This document shows positions 19,467 through 27,561 of a stretch of DNA of 64,000 nt, piece by piece; position 1 is the first letter of the stretch; each line of letters opens with the position of its first letter. The notes below the pieces were generated by a model. It made no database searches, had not been told where the DNA came from, and worked only from the letters and a program-made list of their open reading frames with translations. Both the position numbers and the translations under genes were made by a program. The stretch comes from JAEUHO01 sp046350655 (GTDB taxonomy: Bacteria; Planctomycetota; PLA2; JAEUHO01), in the NCBI GenBank assembly GCA_046350655.1, contig JAXMAB010000013.1, forward strand, positions 1-64,000, read 5' to 3'.

Positions 19467-20972
19467 GTGGCCAAGCTGAACGAACGCCAGAGGCTCTGGC
19501 TGACCATCGGAGCCGCCGTGCTCCTGACGGGCGGCATCGGCGCCCTGGTCTACATGGACCGCAAGGAGATCGAGGAGATCCAGGCCGAGGTCGAGTCGCT
19601 CGACGGCCGGATCGCCTCGGCGGACGTCGAGATCCGGCGGACGAAGGACCGCGAGGACGAGGTCATCGTCTTCCGCGCGGTCCGCGACCGCGAGCTCGAG
19701 ATCCTCCCGCGCCACCAGGAGATCGCGGACTTCCACGCGAACCTGACGACCTTCCTCACCCAGGCCGGGGCGCGGTTCACCAAGCTGCCGGACAACGCGC
19801 CGAAGGAGAGCGAGCTCGCCCGCGGCGTGTTCGTCACCCCGAACACCCTCGAGTTCGAGGCCGACGCCGCGTCGCTCCTCCGCCTCGTGAACATGATCGA
19901 GATCGACCCCCGCCTCGTGGCCGTCAAGGGCCTCAAGGTGAAGGCCGGCTCGCGCTCGAAGGACAGCGACGAGGCCCCGCTCCACAAGGGCGTCCTCTCC
20001 GTCGAGACGTACTACTACAACCCGCCGGCGAACGCCGCGGCGGCCGTCGCGATCTCCAACGAGGCCGAGCGCCGCGAGGAGCCCGCGCTCGCCCAGCGCA
20101 TCACGGCCTTCCAGCCCGAGAAGCGCGACTCGTACACGCTCCGCCCGGCCACGTCGCGCCGCGACCCGTTCGTCGACGTCCGCCGCGAGGTGATCGAGGA
20201 GGACCCCGAGGTCGTCAAGGCCCGCTTCAAGAAGGAGGAGGACATCGTCCTCGACCTCGAGAAGCGCCTGGACGAGGTCCGCGAGAAGGTCGAGCAGGAG
20301 AAGGCCTTCGTCCTCGACCACCGGATCTTCGAGGCCGACCGCATCTCCCGCGAGATCGACGGCTTCGTGAACGAGCTGCGGGTCCGGCTCGCCTCGACCG
20401 CGCAGATGAAGAACGTCACCTTCCCGGACCTCCTGACCCGCGGCGACAAGGTCCGCACGGTCATGGAGACCCTCGCCGCCGGCCGCAAGGACCTCCCCCG
20501 GGAGCTCCGCGTGACGGCGTCGGTCGCGAAGGACACCCTCGAGCAGGTGGACGCCGCCTTCCGCAAGGGCGACTACGCCGAGGTCAACTCGCTGTCGGTC
20601 GCCTGGGAGTCGTTCGTCCGCGGCAAGGAGATCGACCCGGCGGCCACGCCGATCCTCGAGGAGATCAAGGGCTACCGCCGCCGCGGCAAGATCCTCTCCG
20701 AGTTCCACGCGAAGACGCTCCACGTCACCGCGGTCATGGTCAACCCGGAGCCCACGACGTCCGCCGCCCTGGTGAGCGGGAAGGTCTTCCGCCACGGCGA
20801 CCTCGTCGACGGCAAGGACATCCGGATCGTCGGGATCCGCCGCGAGGGCGTCGAGTTCGAGTACTTCGGCGAGCGCGTGTTCGTCCCCCGGATGGACGCG
20901 ACGGCGGGCGACGGCCCGGGCGCCGGGTCCTCGAAGAAGCTCGACGCCTCGGCGACCGTCCCGCCGCGTTGA
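19467..20972 (+). CDS. PilO-like protein fused to a long coiled coil and PilP-like C-terminal domain
   Basis: PilO is normally about 200 residues; this protein has 501. The N-terminus is PilO-like, with a membrane helix (residues about 9-30) and a coiled coil. The segment RRDPFVDVRREV near residue 231 resembles the RDPF motif that opens PilP. A long charged coiled coil (about 245-345) is followed by a small beta domain (418-476, TLHVTAVMVNPEP to FEYFGERVFVPR) of the PilP/GspC homology-region kind. It sits where pilO and pilP lie in other operons, and no separate pilP is seen. A fusion of the two is the simplest reading. The PilP assignment rests on motif and position only. Confidence 0.75.
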   Translation: MAKLNERQRLWLTIGAAVLLTGGIGALVYMDRKEIEEIQAEVESLDGRIASADVEIRRTKDREDEVIVFRAVRDRELEILPRHQEIADFHANLTTFLTQAGARFTKLPDNAPKESELARGVFVTPNTLEFEADAASLLRLVNMIEIDPRLVAVKGLKVKAGSRSKDSDEAPLHKGVLSVETYYYNPPANAAAAVAISNEAERREEPALAQRITAFQPEKRDSYTLRPATSRRDPFVDVRREVIEEDPEVVKARFKKEEDIVLDLEKRLDEVREKVEQEKAFVLDHRIFEADRISREIDGFVNELRVRLASTAQMKNVTFPDLLTRGDKVRTVMETLAAGRKDLPRELRVTASVAKDTLEQVDAAFRKGDYAEVNSLSVAWESFVRGKEIDPAATPILEEIKGYRRRGKILSEFHAKTLHVTAVMVNPEPTTSAALVSGKVFRHGDLVDGKDIRIVGIRREGVEFEYFGERVFVPRMDATAGDGPGAGSSKKLDASATVPPR

Positions 20973-20993
20973 TCGGGCCCTCCGTCGTCCCTC

Positions 20994-21036
20994 CCGCGGG
21001 CCGGGGCGCGCGAGCGCCCCGGCCCGCGGTGTCTTT
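20994..21036 (+). terminator. terminator after the pilO/P gene
   Basis: A perfect 15-bp stem (20994-21008 with 21015-21029, arm CCGCGGGCCGGGGCG) has a 6-base loop and is followed by TGTCTTT. It lies 21 bases after the stop, so pilQ probably has its own promoter or depends on readthrough. Confidence 0.8.
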
Positions 21037-21168
21037 CCGGGGACCGGCCCCCGCCGGTCCGGCCGCGGACGGAGGGGGGGCGGCGTCCCGCGGGTTCCCC
21101 GCGCCGGAGGCGCTTGAGTTCCGGCCCGTTTCGGCCGATGGGGGAGGTCGCGGCCGGGGGGCCGCCGG

Positions 21169-21229
21169 GTTGTCGGTGCGGGGGCGGACGAGAGCGGTGC
21201 TTGATTTCCGCTCCCGGCCGACCGACAAC
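21169..21229 (+). promoter_or_regulatory. structured leader upstream of pilQ
   Basis: GTTGTCGGT (21169-21177) pairs with ACCGACAAC (21221-21229), and inside them GAGCGG (21192-21197) pairs with CCGCTC (21208-21213). The nested hairpin starts 120 bases before pilQ in a 317-bp gap and contains the locally AT-rich TTGATTT. It may be a leader structure or an operator. Confidence 0.4.
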
Positions 21230-21289
21230 AACCAGAGAGGTTGGCGCCGATCCCCCCGGGGGAGAGGCGTGGCAGGAGGCCCTTTCCCC

Positions 21290-23221
21290 ATGATGCACAG
21301 GTCCCTCGCGCGCCGGATCCCCCGGTGGGCCGCGTTCTTCGCCCTCGCCCTGGTCGCCTTCGGCGGCCGGGCCCTCGCCGCGAACGAGGCGTCGAGCCTC
21401 CGCGAGTTCGACATCGGCGACGGCAAGGTGACGTTCGACGTCGCCGACGCGACCTTCGAGCAGGTCGTCACCCAGAAGATCCAGCCCAAGACCCGCGTGA
21501 ACCTGATCGTGGCCCCGCAGGCCAAGACCGAGAAGGTCACGCTGCGCGTCCTCGACCTCTACTGGGCCGACGCCCTCCAGGCGATGGCCGAGCAGATCAG
21601 CGGCGTGCTCGTCCGGAAGTCGCTCAACCTGCTGCGCGTCGAGAAGCCGCCGCTGGTGACGATCGACGCCACCGACGAGGACATCAACCAGGTCATCAAG
21701 CTGATCGCGGCCGGCGCCAGCGGCGGCGAGTCGATCAACATCGCGATCTCGCCCGAGGTGAAGGGCCGGATCTCGGTCAACTTCAACAAGGTCCCGTGGC
21801 GCGCGGCGCTGAAGGACGTGGTCGAGACGGCCGGCAAGTACACGCTCGTCGAGAGCGACTACGGCGTCCTCCGCGTCGTCCCCACGACGTCCCTCGAGCT
21901 CGGCAGCGACAAGTACCAGTTCCGCTACCTCCGCCCCCCGCCCCCGTACAAGGGCGTGATCAAGACGGGCGCCAGCGGCGGCTCGTCGAGCAGCGCCTCG
22001 AGCAGCACCGGCGGCGGGTCGGGCGGCTCGGCCTCGGTCGGCGCCGACATCGTCGAGTCCGACGTGTTCATCCCGAGCGACGACCCGGCGAAGGCCGCGC
22101 AGAACTTCCCGATCGTCGCCGCCCTGCAGTCGGTGGTCGCGCCGGAGAACGGCACCGTCCACTACATCCCGGGCGTCAACGCGATCCTGATCACGGGCAC
22201 CGACCCGAAGCGCCAGGCCGTCCTGAACCTCTGCCGCGAGCTCGACGTCGAGCCCCCGCAGGTGTTCATCGACATGAACTTCATCTCGACGTCCAACCAG
22301 GACGCCCTCGACTTCGGCCTCTCGACCGACTCGGGCTTCCAGATGGGCTTCACCGGCGCCGGCATCAACCACCGCCTGCCCTTCGCGGCCGGCGGCGCGA
22401 CGTCGGGCTGGAGCGAGTTCATCTCGGGCACGGCGTTCCCGCCGCCCTCGGCCTCGACGTTCTCGTACGGCACCCTCTCGTTCGGCCAGACGAACATCCT
22501 CTTCAAGATGCTGAAGCAGGACGGGTGCAGCAAGGTCGTCCAGGCGCCGAAGATCCTCGCGCTCGACAACCAGGAGGCGACGATCTTCGTCGGCGAGTCG
22601 ATCCGGTACGCCCGCAGCGACGCCGCGAGCAACCAGAACGGCGGCCTGACGTTCTCCGTCGAGGAGGACGACAACAGCCCGGTGAACGTCGGCTTCCAGC
22701 TCCTCGTGATCCCGCACGTGATCCCGGGCGAGAACAAGATCATGCTGCTGGTCATCCCGCAGCAGCGCGCGCTGAACGGCACGACGAGCCCGATCCCGGG
22801 CTTCGACCGGTTCACCGTGTCGGGCCAGACGATCGACCTGCCCCGCGTGCAGTCGAGCACGCTCGTGTCGCACATGCTCCTGCGCGACAAGGAGACGGCG
22901 GTCATCGGCGGCCTCCTCGAGGACCGCGACACCAACTCCCGCGACAAGCTCCCGATCCTCGGCGACCTGCCGGTGCTCGGCGCGCTGTTCCAGGGCCAGT
23001 CGCGCTCGAAGGTCCGCCAGAACCTGATCATCACGATCACCCCGCGGATCCTCCGCGGCTCGGACGCGGCGAACCTGACGATCGACGACGAGCTCGCCGG
23101 TCGCACGGAGCGCAACGCCGCGGAGTTCGAGAAGCTCGGCACGCCCGGCGCGCCGACGCCGCCGCCCGCCCCGGCCTGCGCCGCCCCCGCGACGCCGGCT
23201 CCGGTGCCGATGGGCCGCTGA
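21290..23221 (+). CDS. pilQ: type IV pilus secretin PilQ
   Basis: The 643-residue protein forms the outer-membrane ring through which the pilus or substrate passes. It has a signal peptide (ending GGRALAA), secretin N0/N1-like domains (from FDIGDGKVTFDVADATFEQ), a Ser/Gly-rich linker near residue 230, and the secretin domain (VQAPKILALDNQEATIFVGE, then VIGGLLEDRDTN and KLPILGDLPVLGALF). The tail is proline-rich. AGGAGG (21274-21279) lies 10 bases before the first of two ATG codons at 21290. It is separated from the pilO/P gene by a terminator and leader, and is followed by a strong terminator. Confidence 0.95.
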   Translation: MMHRSLARRIPRWAAFFALALVAFGGRALAANEASSLREFDIGDGKVTFDVADATFEQVVTQKIQPKTRVNLIVAPQAKTEKVTLRVLDLYWADALQAMAEQISGVLVRKSLNLLRVEKPPLVTIDATDEDINQVIKLIAAGASGGESINIAISPEVKGRISVNFNKVPWRAALKDVVETAGKYTLVESDYGVLRVVPTTSLELGSDKYQFRYLRPPPPYKGVIKTGASGGSSSSASSSTGGGSGGSASVGADIVESDVFIPSDDPAKAAQNFPIVAALQSVVAPENGTVHYIPGVNAILITGTDPKRQAVLNLCRELDVEPPQVFIDMNFISTSNQDALDFGLSTDSGFQMGFTGAGINHRLPFAAGGATSGWSEFISGTAFPPPSASTFSYGTLSFGQTNILFKMLKQDGCSKVVQAPKILALDNQEATIFVGESIRYARSDAASNQNGGLTFSVEEDDNSPVNVGFQLLVIPHVIPGENKIMLLVIPQQRALNGTTSPIPGFDRFTVSGQTIDLPRVQSSTLVSHMLLRDKETAVIGGLLEDRDTNSRDKLPILGDLPVLGALFQGQSRSKVRQNLIITITPRILRGSDAANLTIDDELAGRTERNAAEFEKLGTPGAPTPPPAPACAAPATPAPVPMGR

Positions 23222-23270
23222 CCGACCGCGGCGCGCCGGGTCCGACCCGGCGCCCGCCCCGTCCTCTCCG

Positions 23271-23307
23271 CGACACGCCCGCCCCTCGGCGGGCGTGTCG
23301 TCGTTTC
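23271..23307 (+). terminator. strong rho-independent-type terminator of pilQ
   Basis: A 13-bp perfect stem (23271-23283 with 23288-23300, arm CGACACGCCCGCC) with the tetraloop CCTC is followed by TCGTTTCC, 49 bases after the pilQ stop. Confidence 0.85.
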
Positions 23308-23368
23308 CGGGCCACGGGTCGCCGGCCGCGGGTCGAGGGCACGGTGGGGCCGCGCGCGGCGGGGTGCG

Positions 23369-23476
23369 GTCGTGCTCGGGGGACGCGAGGCCCGGCCGCC
23401 GGCGCGGCCGTCGCCGTCGGGGGACGTCTGCCGGCGCGGGCCCGACGGCGAGCGGGCCTCGCGGTCCCGCGCGGGG
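23369..23476. repeat. intergenic inverted-repeat element, copy E (complete)
   Basis: The left arm GGACGCGAGGCCCG (23381-23394) is directly preceded by CGTGCTCGG, the head of the 29-nt repeat. The right arm CGGGCCTCGCGGTCC (23453-23467) pairs with the left except for one bulged base. Between pilQ and rne, it shows the composite order 29-mer head, left arm, centre, right arm. Confidence 0.55.
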
Positions 23477-23537
23477 GGCCGCATCGTGTCCCGACGGAAC
23501 GGGCGAGGCCGAGCGCACGGCCGCGGCGAGTCCGTGA

Positions 23538-23543
23538 TAGGCT
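23538..23543 (+). promoter_or_regulatory. candidate -10 hexamer for the RNase E/G gene
   Basis: TAGGCT lies 11 bases before the ATG at 23555 with no Shine-Dalgarno between them. Confidence 0.35.
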
Positions 23544-23554
23544 CCGCGGCTCGC

Positions 23555-25432
23555 ATGGAGAAGGTCCTCCTCATCAACACCGACGAGCCGGAAGAGATCC
23601 GGGTCGCCCTCGTCGAGGACGGCCGGCTCGAAGAGGTCTACGTCGAGGCCGAGACCGACCCCACGGGCAAGGGGAACGTCTACGTCGGGCGCGTGCAGAA
23701 CGTCGAGAAGGGCATCGGCGCCGCGTTCGTCGACCTGGGCGGCGGGGTGACGGGGTTCCTCCACGTCTCCGACATCTCCCCGGACGCGACCCCCGAGGCC
23801 ACCGAGCCGGCGGGCGGCGGCCCGCGGAAGATCACCGACCTCGTCAAGCCCGGCGACCCGATCCTCGTGCAGATCTCGCGCGGGCCGGTCGGGCACAAGG
23901 GCCCGACGCTCACGACGCGGATCTCGCTCCCGGGTCGGTACGTCGTCCTGCTGACGAACTCCACGCGGTCGGGCGTGTCGCGGCGCATCGAGAGCGGCGA
24001 GGGCCGCGACCGGATGCGCTCGCTGCTCGACGGGCTGAACCTGCCGGCCGGCATGGCCGTGATCCTGCGGACGGCGTCCAACGGGCGGTCCACGGGGGAG
24101 GTGCAGGCCGACCTCGTCGAGCAGTTCCGCCTCTGGGAGAACCTGAAGGGGCGCCTGCTCGAGGGCGGCGGCCCGCGCCTCGTCCACGAGGAGAGCGACC
24201 TCGTCTCGCGGGCCGTGCGCGACTTCCTGCCGCCGGACGCGACGCGCGTCGTGTGCGACGACGCCCACGTGGCCGCGCGGATCCGCGAGTACCTCGAGCG
24301 CACCCGGCCCACGGCGGCCGCCGCGGCGCAGCCCGTCGAGCCGGCGCCGTCGCAGGTCGAACAGGTGGCGCCCGAGGGCGACGTCGACGAGCCCGCGCCG
24401 GATTCGCCCGAGGCCGTCGTCCCCGCCGCGGGGGGGACCGCCGCCGGCGCGGGCGCGCGCGGCCCCGATGCGGCGGCCGCCGCCGAGCCGGCGATGGATG
24501 GCGGGCCCGCGGAGCCGTTCGAGGCCCTCGACGAGCCCGCCGCCCCGTCCCCGGATCCGGCGTCCCCCGAGCCGGCCCCGCTCCCGCCGCTCCCCGCCGT
24601 CGAGGTCCACCCGGGCCCGACGCCGATCTTCCACGCGTTCGGCGTGGAGGCGCAGATGGAGGACGCGTTCCGGCGGACGATCCGCCTGCCGTCCGGTGGC
24701 TCCATCGTCATCGACCCGACGGAGGCGCTCGTCGCCATCGACGTCAACTCCGGCCGCATGACGGAGGAGGAGGACCTCGAGACGACGGCGTTGAAGACGA
24801 ACCTCGAGGCCGTGCCCGAGGTGGCGCGCCAGCTCCGCCTGCGCGACCTCGGCGGCGTCATCGTCGTGGACTTCATCGACCTCCGCGAGCGGTCCCACAC
24901 GCACCAGGTCGAGCGCGCGATGCGCGACGCGTTGCGGCGCGACCGCGCGCGGATCCGCCTCTCGCGGATCGGGCCGTTCGGCTGCCTCGAGCTCACGCGC
25001 CAGCGGATCCGGCCGGCGCTGTTCTCGGTGACCCACGTCGCGTGCCCGACCTGCGGCGGCGCGGGCCGTCGCCGGCACCCGCTGGGCCTCGCGTTGCGCG
25101 TGCTGCGCGAGATGCGCGCCCGGGCCGCGCGGTCGCGCGGGCACGGCGGCATGGAGGTCCGGCTCCCGCCGCCCGTCGCCGAGCTGCTGCGGAAGAAGCG
25201 TGGCGACGCGCTCTCCGCCCTCGAGACGTGGCTCACGGGCCCGTTCAAGCTCGTCCCGGACCCGTCCATCCCGTACGGCGGCTGGGCCATCAAGGGCCTG
25301 CCCCCCCGGGGCGGAGCCCCCCGGTCGGACGGCGGTGCCGGCCGTCCCGACGGCGGCGCGCGCGGCGCCGGGGGTGGGTCGGCGGGTACGCCGATCGAGG
25401 CTTCGGCCGACGACGCCCCCTCCGGGAGTTGA
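23555..25432 (+). CDS. rng: ribonuclease E/G family protein
   Basis: The 625-residue endoribonuclease processes rRNA and decays mRNA. The S1 domain (GNVYVGRVQNVEKGIGAAFVD) comes first. The catalytic aspartates are D396 (VAIDVNSGRM) and D439 (VVDFIDL), exactly 43 residues apart as in E. coli RNase E (303 and 346). The zinc-link motif CPTCGGAGR is also kept, so tetramers are likely. About 100 Pro/Ala/Glu-rich residues (about 250-350) are inserted before the DNase I-like part, at a loop that is short in other members. No long degradosome tail follows. The ATG gives the standard start KVLLINTDEPEE. The symbol rng is used for the family; rne is equally possible. Confidence 0.9.
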   Translation: MEKVLLINTDEPEEIRVALVEDGRLEEVYVEAETDPTGKGNVYVGRVQNVEKGIGAAFVDLGGGVTGFLHVSDISPDATPEATEPAGGGPRKITDLVKPGDPILVQISRGPVGHKGPTLTTRISLPGRYVVLLTNSTRSGVSRRIESGEGRDRMRSLLDGLNLPAGMAVILRTASNGRSTGEVQADLVEQFRLWENLKGRLLEGGGPRLVHEESDLVSRAVRDFLPPDATRVVCDDAHVAARIREYLERTRPTAAAAAQPVEPAPSQVEQVAPEGDVDEPAPDSPEAVVPAAGGTAAGAGARGPDAAAAAEPAMDGGPAEPFEALDEPAAPSPDPASPEPAPLPPLPAVEVHPGPTPIFHAFGVEAQMEDAFRRTIRLPSGGSIVIDPTEALVAIDVNSGRMTEEEDLETTALKTNLEAVPEVARQLRLRDLGGVIVVDFIDLRERSHTHQVERAMRDALRRDRARIRLSRIGPFGCLELTRQRIRPALFSVTHVACPTCGGAGRRRHPLGLALRVLREMRARAARSRGHGGMEVRLPPPVAELLRKKRGDALSALETWLTGPFKLVPDPSIPYGGWAIKGLPPRGGAPRSDGGAGRPDGGARGAGGGSAGTPIEASADDAPSGS

Positions 25433-25456
25433 GCCCCGGGCGACTCCGGGTACCTT
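25429..25456 (+). promoter_or_regulatory. candidate promoter of rplU
   Basis: TTGAGC (25429-25434) and TACCTT (25451-25456) are 16 bases apart, about 100 bases before L21, overlapping the stop of the RNase gene. The match to consensus is partial. Confidence 0.35.
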
Positions 25457-25553
25457 TGCCCGCTTCGCACGGTCCCCGAGGCTCGAATCGAGGAACGTCC
25501 CGCGCCGTCGCGGGGCGTCTCGTCCGAGCCGAGTCGGGACCGGGGACCCCGCC

Positions 25554-25871
25554 ATGCCCTACGCCGTTTTCGACGACCACGGAAGCCAGTACACCGTCAA
25601 GCCGGGCCAGCGCCTCCGCCTCGAGCTCCAGCAGGCCGAGCCGGGCGCCAAGGTCGTGTTCGACCGGGTGCTGCTCGTCTCCACGGACGCGGGCACGACG
25701 GTGGGCACCCCCGAGGTCGCGGGCGCCCGCGTCGAGGGCACCGTCGTCCGTCACGGCCGGGCCAAGAAGGTCGTGGTGTTCAAGAAGCGCCGCCGCAAGG
25801 GCTACCGCCGCAAGCAGGGCCACCGTCAGGGCTTCACCGAGGTCCGCATCGACGCCGTCGTCGGCGCGTAG
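25554..25871 (+). CDS. rplU: 50S ribosomal protein L21
   Basis: The 105-residue protein binds 23S rRNA. The signatures YAVFDDHGSQYTVKPGQRL and FKKRRRKGYRRKQGHRQGFT are typical. It precedes L27 by 14 bases, and the order rplU-rpmA-obg is the widely conserved one. No binding site for ribosomal autoregulation is recognised. Confidence 0.98.
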   Translation: MPYAVFDDHGSQYTVKPGQRLRLELQQAEPGAKVVFDRVLLVSTDAGTTVGTPEVAGARVEGTVVRHGRAKKVVVFKKRRRKGYRRKQGHRQGFTEVRIDAVVGA

Positions 25872-25885
25872 CAGGGAGTCGCGTC

Positions 25886-26140
25886 ATGGCTCACAAGAAG
25901 GGTCAGGGTTCCAGCCGCAACGGGCGCGACAGCAACCCGCAGTACCGCGGCGTGAAGGTCTTCGCGGGCCAGCACGTCGTCCCCGGCAGCATCATCGTCC
26001 GGCAGGTGGGCACGAAGTTCCACCCCGGCCAGAACACGAAGATGGGCCGCGATTTCACGATCTGGGCCCAGCACGAGGGCATCGTGGAGTTCCACGACAA
26101 CCGCTCCGTGCACGTGAAGCCGCTCCCGGCGAACGGCTGA
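25886..26140 (+). CDS. rpmA: 50S ribosomal protein L27
   Basis: The 84-residue protein starts MAHKKGQGSSRNGRDSNPQY, the mature form with no cleavable leader of the Firmicutes kind. Its N-terminus reaches the peptidyl-transferase centre. It is cotranscribed with L21. Confidence 0.98.
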   Translation: MAHKKGQGSSRNGRDSNPQYRGVKVFAGQHVVPGSIIVRQVGTKFHPGQNTKMGRDFTIWAQHEGIVEFHDNRSVHVKPLPANG

Positions 26141-26165
26141 CCGCCGCTCCGGGCGCACGGCGGAC

Positions 26166-26200
26166 GCGGCCCGACGGCACACGGGCCCTCGGTCGCGCGA
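26166..26200. repeat. half-copy of the inverted-repeat family between L27 and Obg
   Basis: ACGGGCCCTCGGTCGCG (26181-26197) resembles the left arm at 55435-55449. A partner arm is not obvious. Confidence 0.25.
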
Positions 26201-26235
26201 CGGGTGCGGGTCCTTCGTTCCGGAGCCACGCGCCC

Positions 26236-27285
26236 ATGTTCGTCGACGAGATCCTGCTGACGATCACCTCGGGCGCCGGCGGCGACGGGTGCGCGTCGTG
26301 GCGCCGCGAGAAGTACGTGCCCCTCGGCGGGCCCGCGGGCGGCGACGGCGGCCACGGCGGCGACGTCGTGTTCGTCGCGGACCCGCAGCTCACCACGTTC
26401 GGCGACATGTCCGCCGACCGCGTGCTGCGCGCCGAGAACGGCGGGCCCGGCCGCGGCAGCAACCGCCACGGCTCCGACGGCGCGGACCTCGTCGTGGCGG
26501 TGCCGCCGGGCACCACGTTCTTCGACGCCGCGACCGGCGAGGTCGTCGCGGAGCTGCTCGTCCCGGGCGCGCGCTGGGTCGCGGCGCCGGGCGGCAAGGG
26601 CGGCCTCGGCAACTCGCGCTTCGCGACGGCGACCGACCAGGCGCCGACGCGCGTCACGCTCGGCGTGCCCGCCGTCACGCGCAAGCTGCGCCTCGAGCTG
26701 CGGCTCCTCGCGGACGCGGGGCTCGTCGGGCTGCCGAACGCGGGCAAGTCGACGCTGCTCTCGCGCATCTCCCGCGCCTCGCCGCGCATCGCCGCCTACC
26801 CGTTCACGACGCTCGCGCCGCACCTCGGGCTCGTCGAGCTCAAGGGGTTCCGCCGCTTCGTGCTCGCGGACCTGCCGGGCCTCGTCGAGGGGGCCCACGA
26901 GGGCAAGGGCCTCGGCGACCGCTTCCTGCGCCACGTCGAGCGCACGCGCGTGCTCGTCCACCTCGTCGACCTCTTCCCCCTCGAGGGCAGCGCCGCCGAG
27001 GCGTACCGCACCGTGCGCGCGGAGATCGAGGCCTACGGCCACGGGCTCGCCGAGCGGCCGGAGATCGTCGTCGGCACGAAGGGCGACCTCGCGCCGGCGG
27101 GGGAGGCCGAGAAGGCCGGCAAGGCGCTCGGGCGCAAGCTCAAGAAGAAGGTGCTCGTGATCTCCGCCGCCACCGGCGCGGGCCTCGAGGACCTCGTGGA
27201 CGCCGTCGGCAAGGCGCTCGACGCGCAGGTCGCGCGGCCCGGCCCCGAGGCCGTCCCGAGCACGGGCGACGCGCCTCCGTCCTGA
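26236..27285 (+). CDS. obg: GTPase Obg (CgtA)
   Basis: The 349-residue GTPase helps assemble the 50S subunit. The glycine-rich Obg fold fills the N-terminus (GGPAGGDGGHGGDVVFV, APGGKGGLGNSRF). The G domain has Walker A GLPNAGKSTLL, switch II DLPGLVEGAHEGKGLG and a G4 motif reading TKGD instead of NKxD. The change of Asn to Thr is known in some GTPases but should be noted. The C-terminal extension is short. It lies at the end of the rplU-rpmA block. Confidence 0.96.
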   Translation: MFVDEILLTITSGAGGDGCASWRREKYVPLGGPAGGDGGHGGDVVFVADPQLTTFGDMSADRVLRAENGGPGRGSNRHGSDGADLVVAVPPGTTFFDAATGEVVAELLVPGARWVAAPGGKGGLGNSRFATATDQAPTRVTLGVPAVTRKLRLELRLLADAGLVGLPNAGKSTLLSRISRASPRIAAYPFTTLAPHLGLVELKGFRRFVLADLPGLVEGAHEGKGLGDRFLRHVERTRVLVHLVDLFPLEGSAAEAYRTVRAEIEAYGHGLAERPEIVVGTKGDLAPAGEAEKAGKALGRKLKKKVLVISAATGAGLEDLVDAVGKALDAQVARPGPEAVPSTGDAPPS

Positions 27286-27561
27286 CGCGGGCCGTCGTCG
27301 GGACGCGCGCCGCGTCTCGCGGGGCCGACCGTCGGGGCCGCCTCGCGCCCGTGGAGCGGCCCGGCGGCGTCGGCGGCCGATGCCCGGGCCCGGGGGGTGA
27401 GGCCGCGGTGGGGGAGCCGGGGGGCTGAACGGCGCCGGGGCGCGCTCGCCGAGGCCGCAGGGCGGCAGCCCGGGGCGGGGCGGGAGGGCCCCCGGGGGGA
27501 CGGTGCTTCGGTCGCGGCCGAGATCCGGTCGATGAGGACCCGGACCCGTACGGAACCCCCC
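27286..27561. other. 276-bp gap before the PilT-like gene
   Basis: The sequence is strongly G-rich and no gene, hairpin or hexamer pair stands out. Confidence 0.3.

Noticed and set aside
21180..21215. possible sigma-54 promoter before pilQ
   Set aside because: GG and GC dinucleotides occur near each other but the spacing is 11 rather than 10 bases and the flanks do not match TGGCAC-N5-TTGC.
20672..25555. 1627-codon minus-strand open frame antisense to pilO/P, pilQ and the RNase gene
   Set aside because: It has no domain or signal, its composition follows the complementary codons, and a terminator and leader sit inside it.
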